Assembly (NCBI RefSeq): GCF_001612985.1
Contig: NZ_BDBM01000012.1
Location: 48,761-112,760 of the forward strand
From: Nocardia gamkensis NBRC 108242
Lineage (GTDB): Bacteria > Actinomycetota > Actinomycetes > Mycobacteriales > Mycobacteriaceae
Length of the DNA: 64,000 nt
Direction of reading: 5' to 3'
The notes beneath the pieces were generated by a model that was not told the DNA's origin, searched no databases, and was given only the letters and a program-made list of their open reading frames with translations. Below are positions 8,229-16,946 of the stretch, piece by piece; position 1 is the stretch's first letter; each line of letters opens with the position of its first letter. Position numbers and translations under genes: made by a program.

Positions 8229-9414
8229 CGTGCCACTGAACGACGAGAATGTCCTCGCCGCCCACTTGATCTCCGTCGCCGACGGCGTCTACGAGGAGAC
8301 CGCCGCGCGGATCGGCGAGATCGGCACCGAGGCGGTCGCCGACGCGGTGCTGAAGGAGATCGCCTGGCGCGCGAACTACGGATCCCGGCCGGGGCAGCCG
8401 GTCACGGCGGTGTTCGAGCTGACCCACGAGGGCAAACAGCTCGACTATCTGCTCACCTTGGGCGCCGAGGAGCCCGCGATAGCTCCCGGCTCCCTGGAGG
8501 ATCCGTGGCTGGTGGTGCGGCAAGATCTGGTGGAGCTGCTGCGCGCGGTCTACGGCCCGCCCGACGCGGCGCTCGGCACGCGCGCCATCGCGATCAAGGA
8601 CGAGCCGGGACCGGGCAGTTTCGCACCCGACGACCCGTGGCGGGTGGCCCGCGACGCCGCCGCGGTCGCCGCCGACCGGATCGTCACCGCCTGCCGCCCA
8701 CAGCACTACGACCTCAACGCCCTGTCGCTGCACTTCGGTTCGGACAAGTGGGGCGGGCACTGGTACACCCAGCACTACGAGCGGCATTTCGCGCCGCTGC
8801 GCGACAGCCGCGTGCGCATCCTGGAACTGGGCATCGGCGGCTACACCGCACCCGATGTGGGCGGCGCGTCGCTGCGGATGTGGAAGCAGTACTTCCGCCG
8901 CGGGCTGGTGTTCGGGCTGGACTACTTCGACAAGTCCGGCATTGCCGAGCCGCGCCTGCAACCGCTGCGCGGCGATCAGGGCGACGCGGCGTTCCTCGAC
9001 GAGCTCGGCCGCTCACTGGGCCCGTTCGACATCATCATCGACGACGGCAGCCACATCAGCGGTGACGTGATCGCCTCGTTCCGGGCGCTGTTCGCGCACC
9101 TGCGGCCCGGCGGGCTGTACGTGGTGGAGGACACCCAGACCTCCTACTGGTCGGGCTGGGGCGGCAGCAGCACCGCCACCGACGACCCGGCCACCAGCAT
9201 CGGTTACCTGAAAACCCTGGTGGACGCCTTGCACCACCAGGAATTCGAGAAGGAATCCGGCCGCGCGACCGGCGCTTTCGACGACTGGATCGGGGCGCTG
9301 CACTTCTACCACAACATCGTGGTCGTCGAAAAACGCCGCAACGCCGAGCAATCGGCTCCATCATGGGTGCCTCGGCACACCAATCCGATGGAGTGGATGA
9401 AGCCGAAGGAGTGA
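8221..9414 (+). CDS. MycE-like sugar O-methyltransferase
   Basis: The 397-residue protein has the two-part layout of the MycE/TylE macrolide-sugar O-methyltransferases: an N-terminal helical region and a SAM domain containing SDKWGGHWYTQHYERHF, ILELGIGGYT, and metal-binding IIDDGSHISGD followed by YVVEDTQTSYW. These enzymes methylate sugar hydroxyls on the glycosylated product using SAM and Mg2+. Here it would act on the branched deoxysugar after transfer. The ATG at 8221 was chosen because it overlaps the previous gene by eight bases and the protein's conserved region follows. The position of methylation is not predictable from sequence. Confidence 0.85.
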   Translation: MDDVPLNDENVLAAHLISVADGVYEETAARIGEIGTEAVADAVLKEIAWRANYGSRPGQPVTAVFELTHEGKQLDYLLTLGAEEPAIAPGSLEDPWLVVRQDLVELLRAVYGPPDAALGTRAIAIKDEPGPGSFAPDDPWRVARDAAAVAADRIVTACRPQHYDLNALSLHFGSDKWGGHWYTQHYERHFAPLRDSRVRILELGIGGYTAPDVGGASLRMWKQYFRRGLVFGLDYFDKSGIAEPRLQPLRGDQGDAAFLDELGRSLGPFDIIIDDGSHISGDVIASFRALFAHLRPGGLYVVEDTQTSYWSGWGGSSTATDDPATSIGYLKTLVDALHHQEFEKESGRATGAFDDWIGALHFYHNIVVVEKRRNAEQSAPSWVPRHTNPMEWMKPKE

Positions 9415-9418
9415 TCGG

Positions 9419-10597
9419 ATGAAGTTTCTTGTCGTGCCGGTGCCCTCGTCGGGCCACCTGCTGGCGATGGTGCCGTTCTGCTGGGCGCTGCGGCTGGCCG
9501 GGCATGAAGTGCTGGTCGCCTCGCGCGACGACGTGACGGCCACCGCGCTGCGCTCGGGGCTCAACGCCGTCGAGATGACCGCGCTCAACGTGCCCATGGA
9601 CCAGTTGCGCACCCAGGTGAATCCCGGCATGTTCCCGCTTCCGCTGTTCGCCGACCGCGACCTGTCCAGCGGGCAGGGCCTGTGGCAGATCGCCGCGCAG
9701 AACTGGCACAACCATGCCCGCCGATACCTCGAGGCGTTCGCCGCGGTGGCCACCGACTGGCAAGCGGAGGTGATCCTCACCGACCCGCTGGCCACCATCG
9801 GCCGGGCGCTGGGCGCGCACCTGGATCTGCCGGTGCTGGTGCACCGCTGGGGCATCGACCCCACCGGCGGTCCCTTCACCGAACGCACCGCCGCACTCGC
9901 CGCCGAAGCGGGCACCCGGCTGGCCGACCCGGTCGCCGTGCTCGACATCTGCCCACAGCGGCTGCAAGCGCCCGACGCCGCGCCGGGCACCCCGCTGGGC
10001 TACGTCCCGTTCAACGGCACCGGCGCGCTGCCCCCGTGGCACCGCAACGAGCACGGCCGCAAGCGGATCGCGGTGTGCATGGGCGGCAGCACGCTGGGCC
10101 TGACCGGTCCGCGGCCGCTGGAATCGGTCCTCGCGGCGCTGGCCGACATCGACGACGCCGAGGTCGTCGTCGCGCTGTCGGCACCCGACCGGGCCACCGT
10201 CGGCGAACTGCCCGGCCATGTCCGCGTCGTGCAGGAGGTTCCCCTGAACCTGTTCCTGCCGAGCTGCGATCTGCTGGTGCACCACGGCGGCTCGACCACC
10301 GGCCTCACCGCGGGCTGGTTCGGGTTGCCGCAACTGGTGCTGCCGCAGATGTTCGACCAGTTCGACTACGCGCGCGGCCTGGTGCGCAGCGGGGCCGGGC
10401 TCGCCGCCGAGACCCCGGCGAGCCAAGGCGACATCGACGCGCTCACCACCTCGATCCGCACACTGCTGCGCGAACCCGGATTCCGCGCCGCCGCCGAACA
10501 GATCGGCGCGGACCTGCGCGCCGCGCCCACCGCGGGCGACGTGGTGTCCCAAGTGGTTCCGTTGCTGACCGGGCACGCCACAGCAGCGACCAGATAG
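9419..10597 (+). CDS. GT1-family glycosyltransferase (antibiotic-type)
   Basis: The 392-residue protein is a GT-B glycosyltransferase of the UDP-glucuronosyltransferase-like group used in natural-product tailoring. It begins KFLVVPVPSSGHLLAMVPF, and the C-terminal donor-binding half has CMGGSTLG and VHHGGSTTGLTAGWFGLPQLVLPQMFDQFDYA. It would transfer the NDP-deoxysugar to the cluster's aglycone in the cytosol. It lies four bases downstream of the O-methyltransferase gene in the same operon. The family usually takes UDP- or dTDP-sugars; use of a GDP-sugar here is inference from the neighbours. Confidence 0.88.
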   Translation: MKFLVVPVPSSGHLLAMVPFCWALRLAGHEVLVASRDDVTATALRSGLNAVEMTALNVPMDQLRTQVNPGMFPLPLFADRDLSSGQGLWQIAAQNWHNHARRYLEAFAAVATDWQAEVILTDPLATIGRALGAHLDLPVLVHRWGIDPTGGPFTERTAALAAEAGTRLADPVAVLDICPQRLQAPDAAPGTPLGYVPFNGTGALPPWHRNEHGRKRIAVCMGGSTLGLTGPRPLESVLAALADIDDAEVVVALSAPDRATVGELPGHVRVVQEVPLNLFLPSCDLLVHHGGSTTGLTAGWFGLPQLVLPQMFDQFDYARGLVRSGAGLAAETPASQGDIDALTTSIRTLLREPGFRAAAEQIGADLRAAPTAGDVVSQVVPLLTGHATAATR

Positions 10598-10653
10598 ACC
10601 ATCCGCGCGGCCCGGGACCGGGCGACGCGGGAACCGAAAGCCGTAGGTTGCAG

Positions 10654-12222
10654 ATGATATCCAGGACATGGACCAGGTTCCGTGGTTCGCTCGACTACTT
10701 CGCCGCGATGTACGCGGTGTTCGTCGTCGGCATTCTCGTCCCCGTCGTGATGATCGTGCTCTCGCTCACCGGCCTCCCCGGACCGGTGACCGCCGTGCTC
10801 GGCGTCGTGTGCGCGGTGGCGCTGTTCGTGCTGTTCGTGCCGACGGTGCCCGCCGAGTGGCGGGAGGTGGTGCGTGCCAAACCGATCGTGGTGCGGGTGC
10901 TGTGGAGCGTGGCCATCCTGCTCGTAGTCGCGGTGCTGGCCCGGTTGACGCAGTTCATCCTCGACGCCGACAACGTCGACGCCTCGCTGTCGGCCGACGA
11001 CGACTTCCTGGTGAAGAAGACCCACCTGTCCGGTTACCTCAGCGGTGCGCTCATGGCCGAGCACGACCCGGCGAGCCTCTACGACCGCCACCGCTACGAA
11101 TCACCCCAGGCGGATTCGATCCTGCCCGCGGTGACGCCGCAGGATCGCGACGCCTACCTCTACCCGCCGCCGTTCCTGCTGCTGCCCCGGTTGCTGCTGC
11201 TGTTCAGCCACGACTTCGCCACGCTGCGCGCGCTGTATTACTCGCTGTACGTGGCGATCGTGCTGGTGGCGATGTTCGCCATCGCCCGCTGGGTCGGCGG
11301 CAGGCAGGGCGGGGTGCTGGCGGCGCTGACCCCGGTGGTGTGGCTCAGCCTGCCGACCCTGGCGACTTTGCAGATCGGCAACATCCACGTGCTGGTACTG
11401 TATGTCGGCGGTGCGGGCGCCATGGTGCTGTTCCATCTGCGGCGCAATATCTTCGGCGGCGCGGCTCTGGCGTTCGCGATCATCGCCAAGGTGTCCCCGG
11501 CGATCCTGCTGGTCTATCTGCTGGTCCAGCGGCGCTGGCGGCCCGCGGTGTGGACGGCGGTGTTCGGCGTGCTGTATTCACTGGCCACGCTGGCGATCTT
11601 CGGCTGGGAGCCGTGGCGGCAATTCCTGTCCGACGGCACCTGGCAGCGGCTGGCCAGCGGGGAATTCCACCAGTTCGTGCTGGTGGAGCGAGCCAACCAG
11701 CTGGTCAACTATTCGCCGTTCGGGCTGCCGTACAAGGCGAACATCATGGGCTGGGACATCGGCGATCCCGTCGGGCCCGCTCGCGTGATCACCAACATCT
11801 ACACGTTGTTGCTGCTGATCCTGGTGGCGGCTACCGCGGTCCGCATCCACCGGCGGCTGTCCGCCGGGGCCGAAGGGCCGCGGGTGCGCGCCGAGCAGCT
11901 GGCCATCTGGCTGGCGGTGCTGACGCTGGCGTCGTTCCGCGCTCCGTTCGGGCCGTGGGTGTACATCGCGGTGGGCGCGGTATGGATGCTGGCGGTGTAC
12001 GCCGGGCTGATGCGCGGCGGCAAACGCACCGTCGCCCTGCTCACGGTGGCCTGGCTGATCGTCGCGGTCTACAACGAGAACGTCTACTTCACGCTGGTGG
12101 CGCAGACGGTCATCTACGTCGCCTGCTTCGTGGTGGCCTGGCGGGCGAGCGCGGGCACCGATCCGGAACCCACGCCGCCGCAGGAAGACACTCCACAAAC
12201 CGAACGGGTCGGCGCGGCATGA
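10654..12222 (+). CDS. GT87-family integral-membrane glycosyltransferase
   Basis: The 522-residue polytopic protein has about ten or more hydrophobic segments, with an extracytoplasmic acidic loop after the third (DADNVDASLSADDDF) and the GT87 hallmarks YPPPFLLLPRLL, GNIHVLVLYV and AIIAKVSPAILLVYLL. GT87 proteins are GT-C enzymes that use polyprenyl-phosphate-linked mannose or arabinose outside the membrane. The GT2 enzyme at 4.2-4.9 kb could supply that donor. The last 25 residues are polar and disordered. The stop overlaps the following monooxygenase start by ATGA. Confidence 0.8.
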   Translation: MISRTWTRFRGSLDYFAAMYAVFVVGILVPVVMIVLSLTGLPGPVTAVLGVVCAVALFVLFVPTVPAEWREVVRAKPIVVRVLWSVAILLVVAVLARLTQFILDADNVDASLSADDDFLVKKTHLSGYLSGALMAEHDPASLYDRHRYESPQADSILPAVTPQDRDAYLYPPPFLLLPRLLLLFSHDFATLRALYYSLYVAIVLVAMFAIARWVGGRQGGVLAALTPVVWLSLPTLATLQIGNIHVLVLYVGGAGAMVLFHLRRNIFGGAALAFAIIAKVSPAILLVYLLVQRRWRPAVWTAVFGVLYSLATLAIFGWEPWRQFLSDGTWQRLASGEFHQFVLVERANQLVNYSPFGLPYKANIMGWDIGDPVGPARVITNIYTLLLLILVAATAVRIHRRLSAGAEGPRVRAEQLAIWLAVLTLASFRAPFGPWVYIAVGAVWMLAVYAGLMRGGKRTVALLTVAWLIVAVYNENVYFTLVAQTVIYVACFVVAWRASAGTDPEPTPPQEDTPQTERVGAA

Positions 12223-13571
12223 GCGGTCAGGCCCGGAGGCGGCAGCGCAGCGTGACCACGCAGGGCCCCGCTCGTGCCGAGAGCACACACAGCATGAGCG
12301 ACTATTGCGTGATCGGCGCGGGCGCGGCGGGTTTGGCGACCGCGCGTGAGTTCGCCGCGCACGGTTTGGATTTCGAGGTGCTCGAGGCGTCCGATGGGAT
12401 CGGCGGGATCTGGGACGCACGGCGTCCGGACTCACCGGTCAGCCACAACACGCACGTGATCGCGTCCAAGGGTGTGCAGGCGTTCTCGGGTTTCCCGATG
12501 CCCGAGGACTATCCGGACTATCCGGGGCACGAACTCGTGCTGCGCTATCTGCACTCCTACGCCGACGCCTTCGACCTGTGGTCGCGCATCCGGTTGAACA
12601 CCTCGGTGCAGCGCGTCGAACCGGGAGAAGGCGGATGGGTGGTCACCCTGGCCGACGGATCCGAGCGACGCTACGCCGGGGTGGTCGTCGCCACCGGGCA
12701 CGACCGCACGCCGCGGCGCATCGATATTCCCGGTTCGGGCACGGTGCCCGTGCTGCATTCCAGCGAGTACCGCCATCCCGAACAGGTGCTCGGCAAGCGA
12801 GTGCTGGTGATCGGGGCCGGGCAGTCGGCGGCCGACATCCTGTCCGACTGCGCGGTCAACGCCGCGCTGACCCTGCACAGCAGCAGGCGCGGGTTCTACT
12901 GCATGCCCAAATACATGCTGGGCCGCCCGACCGACAGCATGCTGCAAGGCAAGGTGTGGCGGCCGTTGCGTAAGCGGGCCTTCGAGCGGCTGTTCTCGTA
13001 TCTGCGCGGCCGCTCCCGCACGTTCGGGCTCCCGGTGCCGGATTTCACCGACGGCATCGTCATCCCGATGCTCGGCGACCAGCTGCATCACCACTACACC
13101 CACGGCGACATCACGCCCAAACCGGACGTCACCGCGATCGATGACGACCGGGTGACCTTCACCGACGGCACCGAGGAGAAGGTCGATCTGGTGGTGCTGG
13201 CCACCGGGTTCGTGCCGAACTATCCCGTCGTCGACCGGACCCATTTGAACTGGGCCGGTGACAGCCTGCGACCGGGCCTGTATCTCAACATCTTTCCGCC
13301 GCACACCCGCGACCTGTTCGTCGTGGGGATGGTGCGGCCGATCGGTTCGCACTGGGATGTCTACGAGAAACAAGCCGAGCTGGTCGCGCGGTACCTGCGG
13401 GCCAAGGCGAGCGATCCGCGGCGGGTCGAGCGTTTCGATCGCGCCACCGAGGGCCGACAGCCCGACCTGTACGCCGGGTTGCGGCTCTACCACGCCGACC
13501 AGTATCCGCTGGTGGTGGAGAAGCAGGACTACGTGAACCAGCTGCGCAAGCACGCCAAGCTCTTGAAGTGA
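12219..13571 (+). CDS. Flavin-containing monooxygenase
   Basis: The product is a 450-residue two-dinucleotide-domain flavoprotein. FAD loop GAGAAGLAT is followed by GGIWDARRPDSPVSHNTH; the NADPH loop is VLVIGAGQSAADI, and ATGFVPNYP is the usual C-terminal ATG motif. Such enzymes hydroxylate N or S atoms or perform Baeyer-Villiger oxidation. The start is taken at the ATGA overlap with the GT87 gene, giving 25 extra residues; an ATG at 12294, just before the FAD loop, is an equally possible start. With the following P450 it forms the oxidative tailoring pair of the cluster. Confidence 0.85.
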   Translation: MSGQARRRQRSVTTQGPARAESTHSMSDYCVIGAGAAGLATAREFAAHGLDFEVLEASDGIGGIWDARRPDSPVSHNTHVIASKGVQAFSGFPMPEDYPDYPGHELVLRYLHSYADAFDLWSRIRLNTSVQRVEPGEGGWVVTLADGSERRYAGVVVATGHDRTPRRIDIPGSGTVPVLHSSEYRHPEQVLGKRVLVIGAGQSAADILSDCAVNAALTLHSSRRGFYCMPKYMLGRPTDSMLQGKVWRPLRKRAFERLFSYLRGRSRTFGLPVPDFTDGIVIPMLGDQLHHHYTHGDITPKPDVTAIDDDRVTFTDGTEEKVDLVVLATGFVPNYPVVDRTHLNWAGDSLRPGLYLNIFPPHTRDLFVVGMVRPIGSHWDVYEKQAELVARYLRAKASDPRRVERFDRATEGRQPDLYAGLRLYHADQYPLVVEKQDYVNQLRKHAKLLK

Positions 13572-13582
13572 AAGGTCGTTCG

Positions 13583-14932
13583 ATGAAAGCACCCGGGCCA
13601 GGTCTGGTGGAAACCGGACGCATGCTGCCGAAACTGGCGAAGAACCCGCTGACGACGGTGGGCGCGCTGCTGGAGGGCTACGGCGACGTCGTGCGGGTCA
13701 AGGCAGGCCCGATGCTGGTCTACCTCGTCGCGGACCCGGCGATGACCGAGTACGTGCTCAAGGACAACTACACCAACTACCGCAAGAGCCCGATCTACGA
13801 CGAGTTCAGCATCCTGCTCGGCGAGGGGCAGCTGACCACCAACAACCTGGAGTACTGGCGCACTCAGCGCAAGCTGATCTCCCCGGCGTTCTCCCATTCG
13901 CACGTCAAGGGTTTCGCCGACGACATCACCGACAGCGCCGCGGCGATGCTCGATGGCTGGGACGCCGCGGCGGGGCAGTTCCGCGACATCTACGACGACT
14001 ACGTCAAGCTGCTGCTCGCGGTGACCGGCCGGATCCTGTTCGGCTTGGACCTGTCCACCGACACCAGCCAGGTGACCGACGCGATGCGCGCGGCGTTCGC
14101 GCTCATCATGAAGCGGGTGAACGCGCCGGTGAAGCTGCCGCAATCGTTCCCGACACCGGAGGCGCGCCGGGTCGCGCGCAAGGTCGGCGAGCTCGACGAC
14201 GTGGTACGCCATCTCATCGAGGAACGCCGCCGCGGCGGTGACACCACCGACGTGCTCACCGCGCTGGTGCGCGCCCGCGACGAAGGCGGTCAGGGCATGC
14301 GCGAGGAGGATCTGCTCAACGAGATCAAGACCCTGCTCGTGGCCGGGCACGAGTCCCCGGCCAACGCGCTGTCGTGGGCGTGCTACCTGCTGGCCACCCA
14401 TCCGGAGATCCAAGAGAAGCTGGCCGGGGAGGTGTGCGCCGTGCTCGGCGACCGCAGCCCGTCCTTCGCGGATCTGGGGCAGCTGAGTTACTGCCGCATG
14501 GTGATCGAAGAGACGATGCGGCTGTATCCACCCGCCTGGATCGTCGAGCGCACCCCGATCGCCGATGACGAGATCGGCGGCTACCATGTGCCCGCGGGTG
14601 CGCGAGTCACGTTGTGCATGTACTACATCCACCGCGACAAACGGCTGTGGGACGCCCCGGAGGAGTTCCGTCCGGAACGTTTCGCCGACGCGGCGGTGGC
14701 CGAGCGGCACAAGTTCGCGTTCTTCCCGTTCTCCGGTGGCCCGCGTATCTGCCTCGGCAAGGACATGTCGATGACGGAGATGGTGCTGATCCTGGCCATG
14801 ACGGTGCAGCGTTTCCGGCTCGAACTCGACCACACCCACCCGGTGGTGCCGCTGGCCTCGGTGAATTTGCGCCCGGAATCCGGCATCCGCATCCGCCCGG
14901 TCCGCCGCGTCACCGAGCCTGTCACGACCTGA
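13583..14932 (+). CDS. Cytochrome P450
   Basis: The 449-residue protein has all P450 landmarks: I-helix VAGHESPANALSW (with the acidic/alcohol pair replaced by Glu-Ser), K-helix EETMRLYPP, PERF, and heme loop FFPFSGGPRICLGKDM with the Cys ligand. Homology looks closest to the CYP102/CYP4-like fatty-acid-oxidising group rather than the short macrolide hydroxylases, which would suit a lipid-like product; this is an impression. No reductase domain is fused. It starts 12 bases after the monooxygenase gene behind an AAAGG site and ends the plus-strand operon. Confidence 0.9.
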   Translation: MKAPGPGLVETGRMLPKLAKNPLTTVGALLEGYGDVVRVKAGPMLVYLVADPAMTEYVLKDNYTNYRKSPIYDEFSILLGEGQLTTNNLEYWRTQRKLISPAFSHSHVKGFADDITDSAAAMLDGWDAAAGQFRDIYDDYVKLLLAVTGRILFGLDLSTDTSQVTDAMRAAFALIMKRVNAPVKLPQSFPTPEARRVARKVGELDDVVRHLIEERRRGGDTTDVLTALVRARDEGGQGMREEDLLNEIKTLLVAGHESPANALSWACYLLATHPEIQEKLAGEVCAVLGDRSPSFADLGQLSYCRMVIEETMRLYPPAWIVERTPIADDEIGGYHVPAGARVTLCMYYIHRDKRLWDAPEEFRPERFADAAVAERHKFAFFPFSGGPRICLGKDMSMTEMVLILAMTVQRFRLELDHTHPVVPLASVNLRPESGIRIRPVRRVTEPVTT

Positions 14933-15031
14933 CCGGGCTGTTCGGCCACTCCGGCGAGCGGATCCGTAATTTCACCGGTCGGGAGTGTCGTGTGCCCTGG
15001 GGGGTTTCGGGAGGCGGGTGATCCTCGGCGC

Positions 15032-16267
15032 TCAGCATGGCTGGGCTGCCGCGTCCGGGCACTTCGGTCGAGGACCGGGCGCACCCGCGGCACCGGGCCG
15101 GGCGATGCCGGTGACCTGGGCCAGTCCCCACACAACCAGTGCGGCAAGGGAGTAGGCCGCGCCGGCCCAGCAGGAGGCCTGCCATCCTCGGGTGCTGTAT
15201 GCCCAGGTGGTCGTGAGTGCGCCGAGGGCGGATCCGAGCGAGTAGAAGGCCATATAGGCGCCTATGACGCTGCCGGCGCGGTGCGGATGCGCCGTGGTCA
15301 GCAGATGCTGGCTCCCGACATGGACTGCCTGGACGGCGAAGTCGAGGAGAACGATGCCGATGGCGAGCGGCCACAGGGTTGTTTCGGTCCGGGCGATGAG
15401 CGACCAGGAGGCGGTGAGCACCACCAGTGCGGATCCGGTGATCGACTGTGCGTGCCCGGAGTCGGCCCATCGTCCCGCGCGGGCGGCGCCGAGAGCTCCG
15501 GCCAGGCCCGCCACTGCGAACAAGCCGATCTGCGTGGTGCCGAAGTTCCACGGGTCGGCGCCGAGGGGCAGGGCCAGCCCGCTCCAGAGGGTTCCGAAGG
15601 ACGCGAAGAGGAAGAACGCGATCAGGCCTCGGCTCACAAACAGGCGATCCGTGCGCGCGAGCCGCCCCATCGATGCCAGCACCTGCGTGTACCGCGCGCC
15701 GGGAGTTCCGCGGTCCGGGTCGAGTGCCGCGCGGACAGTGAGAGCCAGAGCAAGGCACAGTACGGCGAGCAGCGCGTACACCGCACGCCAGCCGACTGTG
15801 TCGCCCAAGACACCGGCCAGGACGCGGACGCCGAGGATGCCGATCACCACTCCGGAGGTGATCGCGCCGATATTGCGGCCCCGCTCGCCCGGCGCGGAGA
15901 CGGCGGCGACGTAGGCCACAGTCACTTGGACCACGACCGCGAACAGTCCCGCCATCGCCAGCCCCGCCACGGCGACGGGACCGTTCGGGGCGGCGGCTGC
16001 GACCGCGGCTCCCGCGGCGGTGAGGACCAGATGCACGGTGATGAGCCGCCGCCGATTCACCACGTCGCCGAGCGGGACCAGCAGGATCAGACCGGCGAAG
16101 TAGCCGACCTGCCCGGCGGCGACCAGCCCGCCCAGCGACTCGGGTGCCACTCCCAGGCCGGCGCCCGCTGCTTCCAGAACCGGCTGTATCGCATAGATCG
16201 TCGATACGGCCACTGCGCACACCAGCGCCAGGACGAATCGCTGCGGCCTTGTGACTCCTGTCGCCAC
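15032..16267 (-). CDS. MFS transporter (probable exporter)
   Basis: The protein has 411 residues with about twelve hydrophobic segments and the MFS loop motif VPLGDVVNRRRL between the second and third. The family is that of drug/metabolite efflux permeases. A GTG start at 16267 follows GGGAGG with a four-base gap on the minus strand. It is transcribed divergently from an HxlR-type regulator, 84 bases apart, a typical arrangement for an inducible efflux gene. It lies between the tailoring genes and the KS-ACP gene, so it may export the cluster product or be a resistance gene. Confidence 0.85.
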   Translation of the reverse strand: MATGVTRPQRFVLALVCAVAVSTIYAIQPVLEAAGAGLGVAPESLGGLVAAGQVGYFAGLILLVPLGDVVNRRRLITVHLVLTAAGAAVAAAAPNGPVAVAGLAMAGLFAVVVQVTVAYVAAVSAPGERGRNIGAITSGVVIGILGVRVLAGVLGDTVGWRAVYALLAVLCLALALTVRAALDPDRGTPGARYTQVLASMGRLARTDRLFVSRGLIAFFLFASFGTLWSGLALPLGADPWNFGTTQIGLFAVAGLAGALGAARAGRWADSGHAQSITGSALVVLTASWSLIARTETTLWPLAIGIVLLDFAVQAVHVGSQHLLTTAHPHRAGSVIGAYMAFYSLGSALGALTTTWAYSTRGWQASCWAGAAYSLAALVVWGLAQVTGIARPGAAGAPGPRPKCPDAAAQPC

Positions 16268-16295
16268 CACACCTCCCACATCAGTAGCAAAATGC

Positions 16296-16323
16296 AACCA
16301 TTCGAGGATAGGTAATAATGGTT
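16296..16323. promoter_or_regulatory. Inverted repeat in the MFS/HxlR divergent promoter
   Basis: Seven-base arms AACCATT (16296-16302) and AATGGTT (16317-16323) are exact inverted repeats separated by 14 bases, in an AT-rich patch between the two divergent genes. A GCAAC word also occurs twice nearby. The location suits the operator of the HxlR regulator. Confidence 0.5.
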
Positions 16324-16351
16324 TCGAATTGCAACTGATTGGAGGAGGCTC

Positions 16352-16831
16352 ATGACCACGACGCTCGGTACCGGCCGCGAGTGGACCGATCCCACCTGCC
16401 CGGTCGCGCGAACCGTCGACCTCGTGGGCGACCGATGGAGCTTGCTGATCGTGCGCGACGCCATGGACGGCGCGGCGAGCTTCACCGACTTCCAGCAGCG
16501 GCTCGGGATCGCCCGCAACATCCTCACCGATCGCCTGCGCAGGCTGGTCGACCACGGCATCCTCACCACGAGCACCGCCCCGGGCGGCAAGCGGCACAGC
16601 TACACACTCACCGGAGCCGGGCAAGACCTCTTCACCCTCGTCGTGGCGTTGCGCCAATGGGGAGAACGCCACACCTTCACCGACGGCGAACCCCACTCCA
16701 CGCTCGTCGACCGTGACGGCAGCCCCGTCGCCCCCCTGCGCACCGAAAACCACAGGGGCGAGCGCGTCACCGCGGCGACCACCCGAGTTCGCAAGGTGGG
16801 CGAACACGACACTTCGGCGGCGGACGCGTAA
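16352..16831 (+). CDS. HxlR-family transcriptional regulator
   Basis: The 159-residue protein is a winged helix-turn-helix of the HxlR type: CPVARTVDLVGDRWSLLIVRDA with the conserved N-terminal Cys20, then FTDFQQRLGIARNILTDRLRRLVDHGIL as the DNA-recognition part. A conserved Cys near the N-terminus allows thiol-reactive sensing in some members. A strong GGAGGAGG site precedes the ATG. It most likely controls the divergent MFS gene and itself through the inverted repeat between them. Confidence 0.9.
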   Translation: MTTTLGTGREWTDPTCPVARTVDLVGDRWSLLIVRDAMDGAASFTDFQQRLGIARNILTDRLRRLVDHGILTTSTAPGGKRHSYTLTGAGQDLFTLVVALRQWGERHTFTDGEPHSTLVDRDGSPVAPLRTENHRGERVTAATTRVRKVGEHDTSAADA

Positions 16832-16946
16832 TCGGCCGCACGGCGACTACGCCGAATCCGTTCTCCGGTGCGGCTACCGGAACCCGCAGGTGTTCGCGTT
16901 CGCCTTCAACCCCCGTGGGGGTTGCCGACCCGTCTCGATTCCGAGC

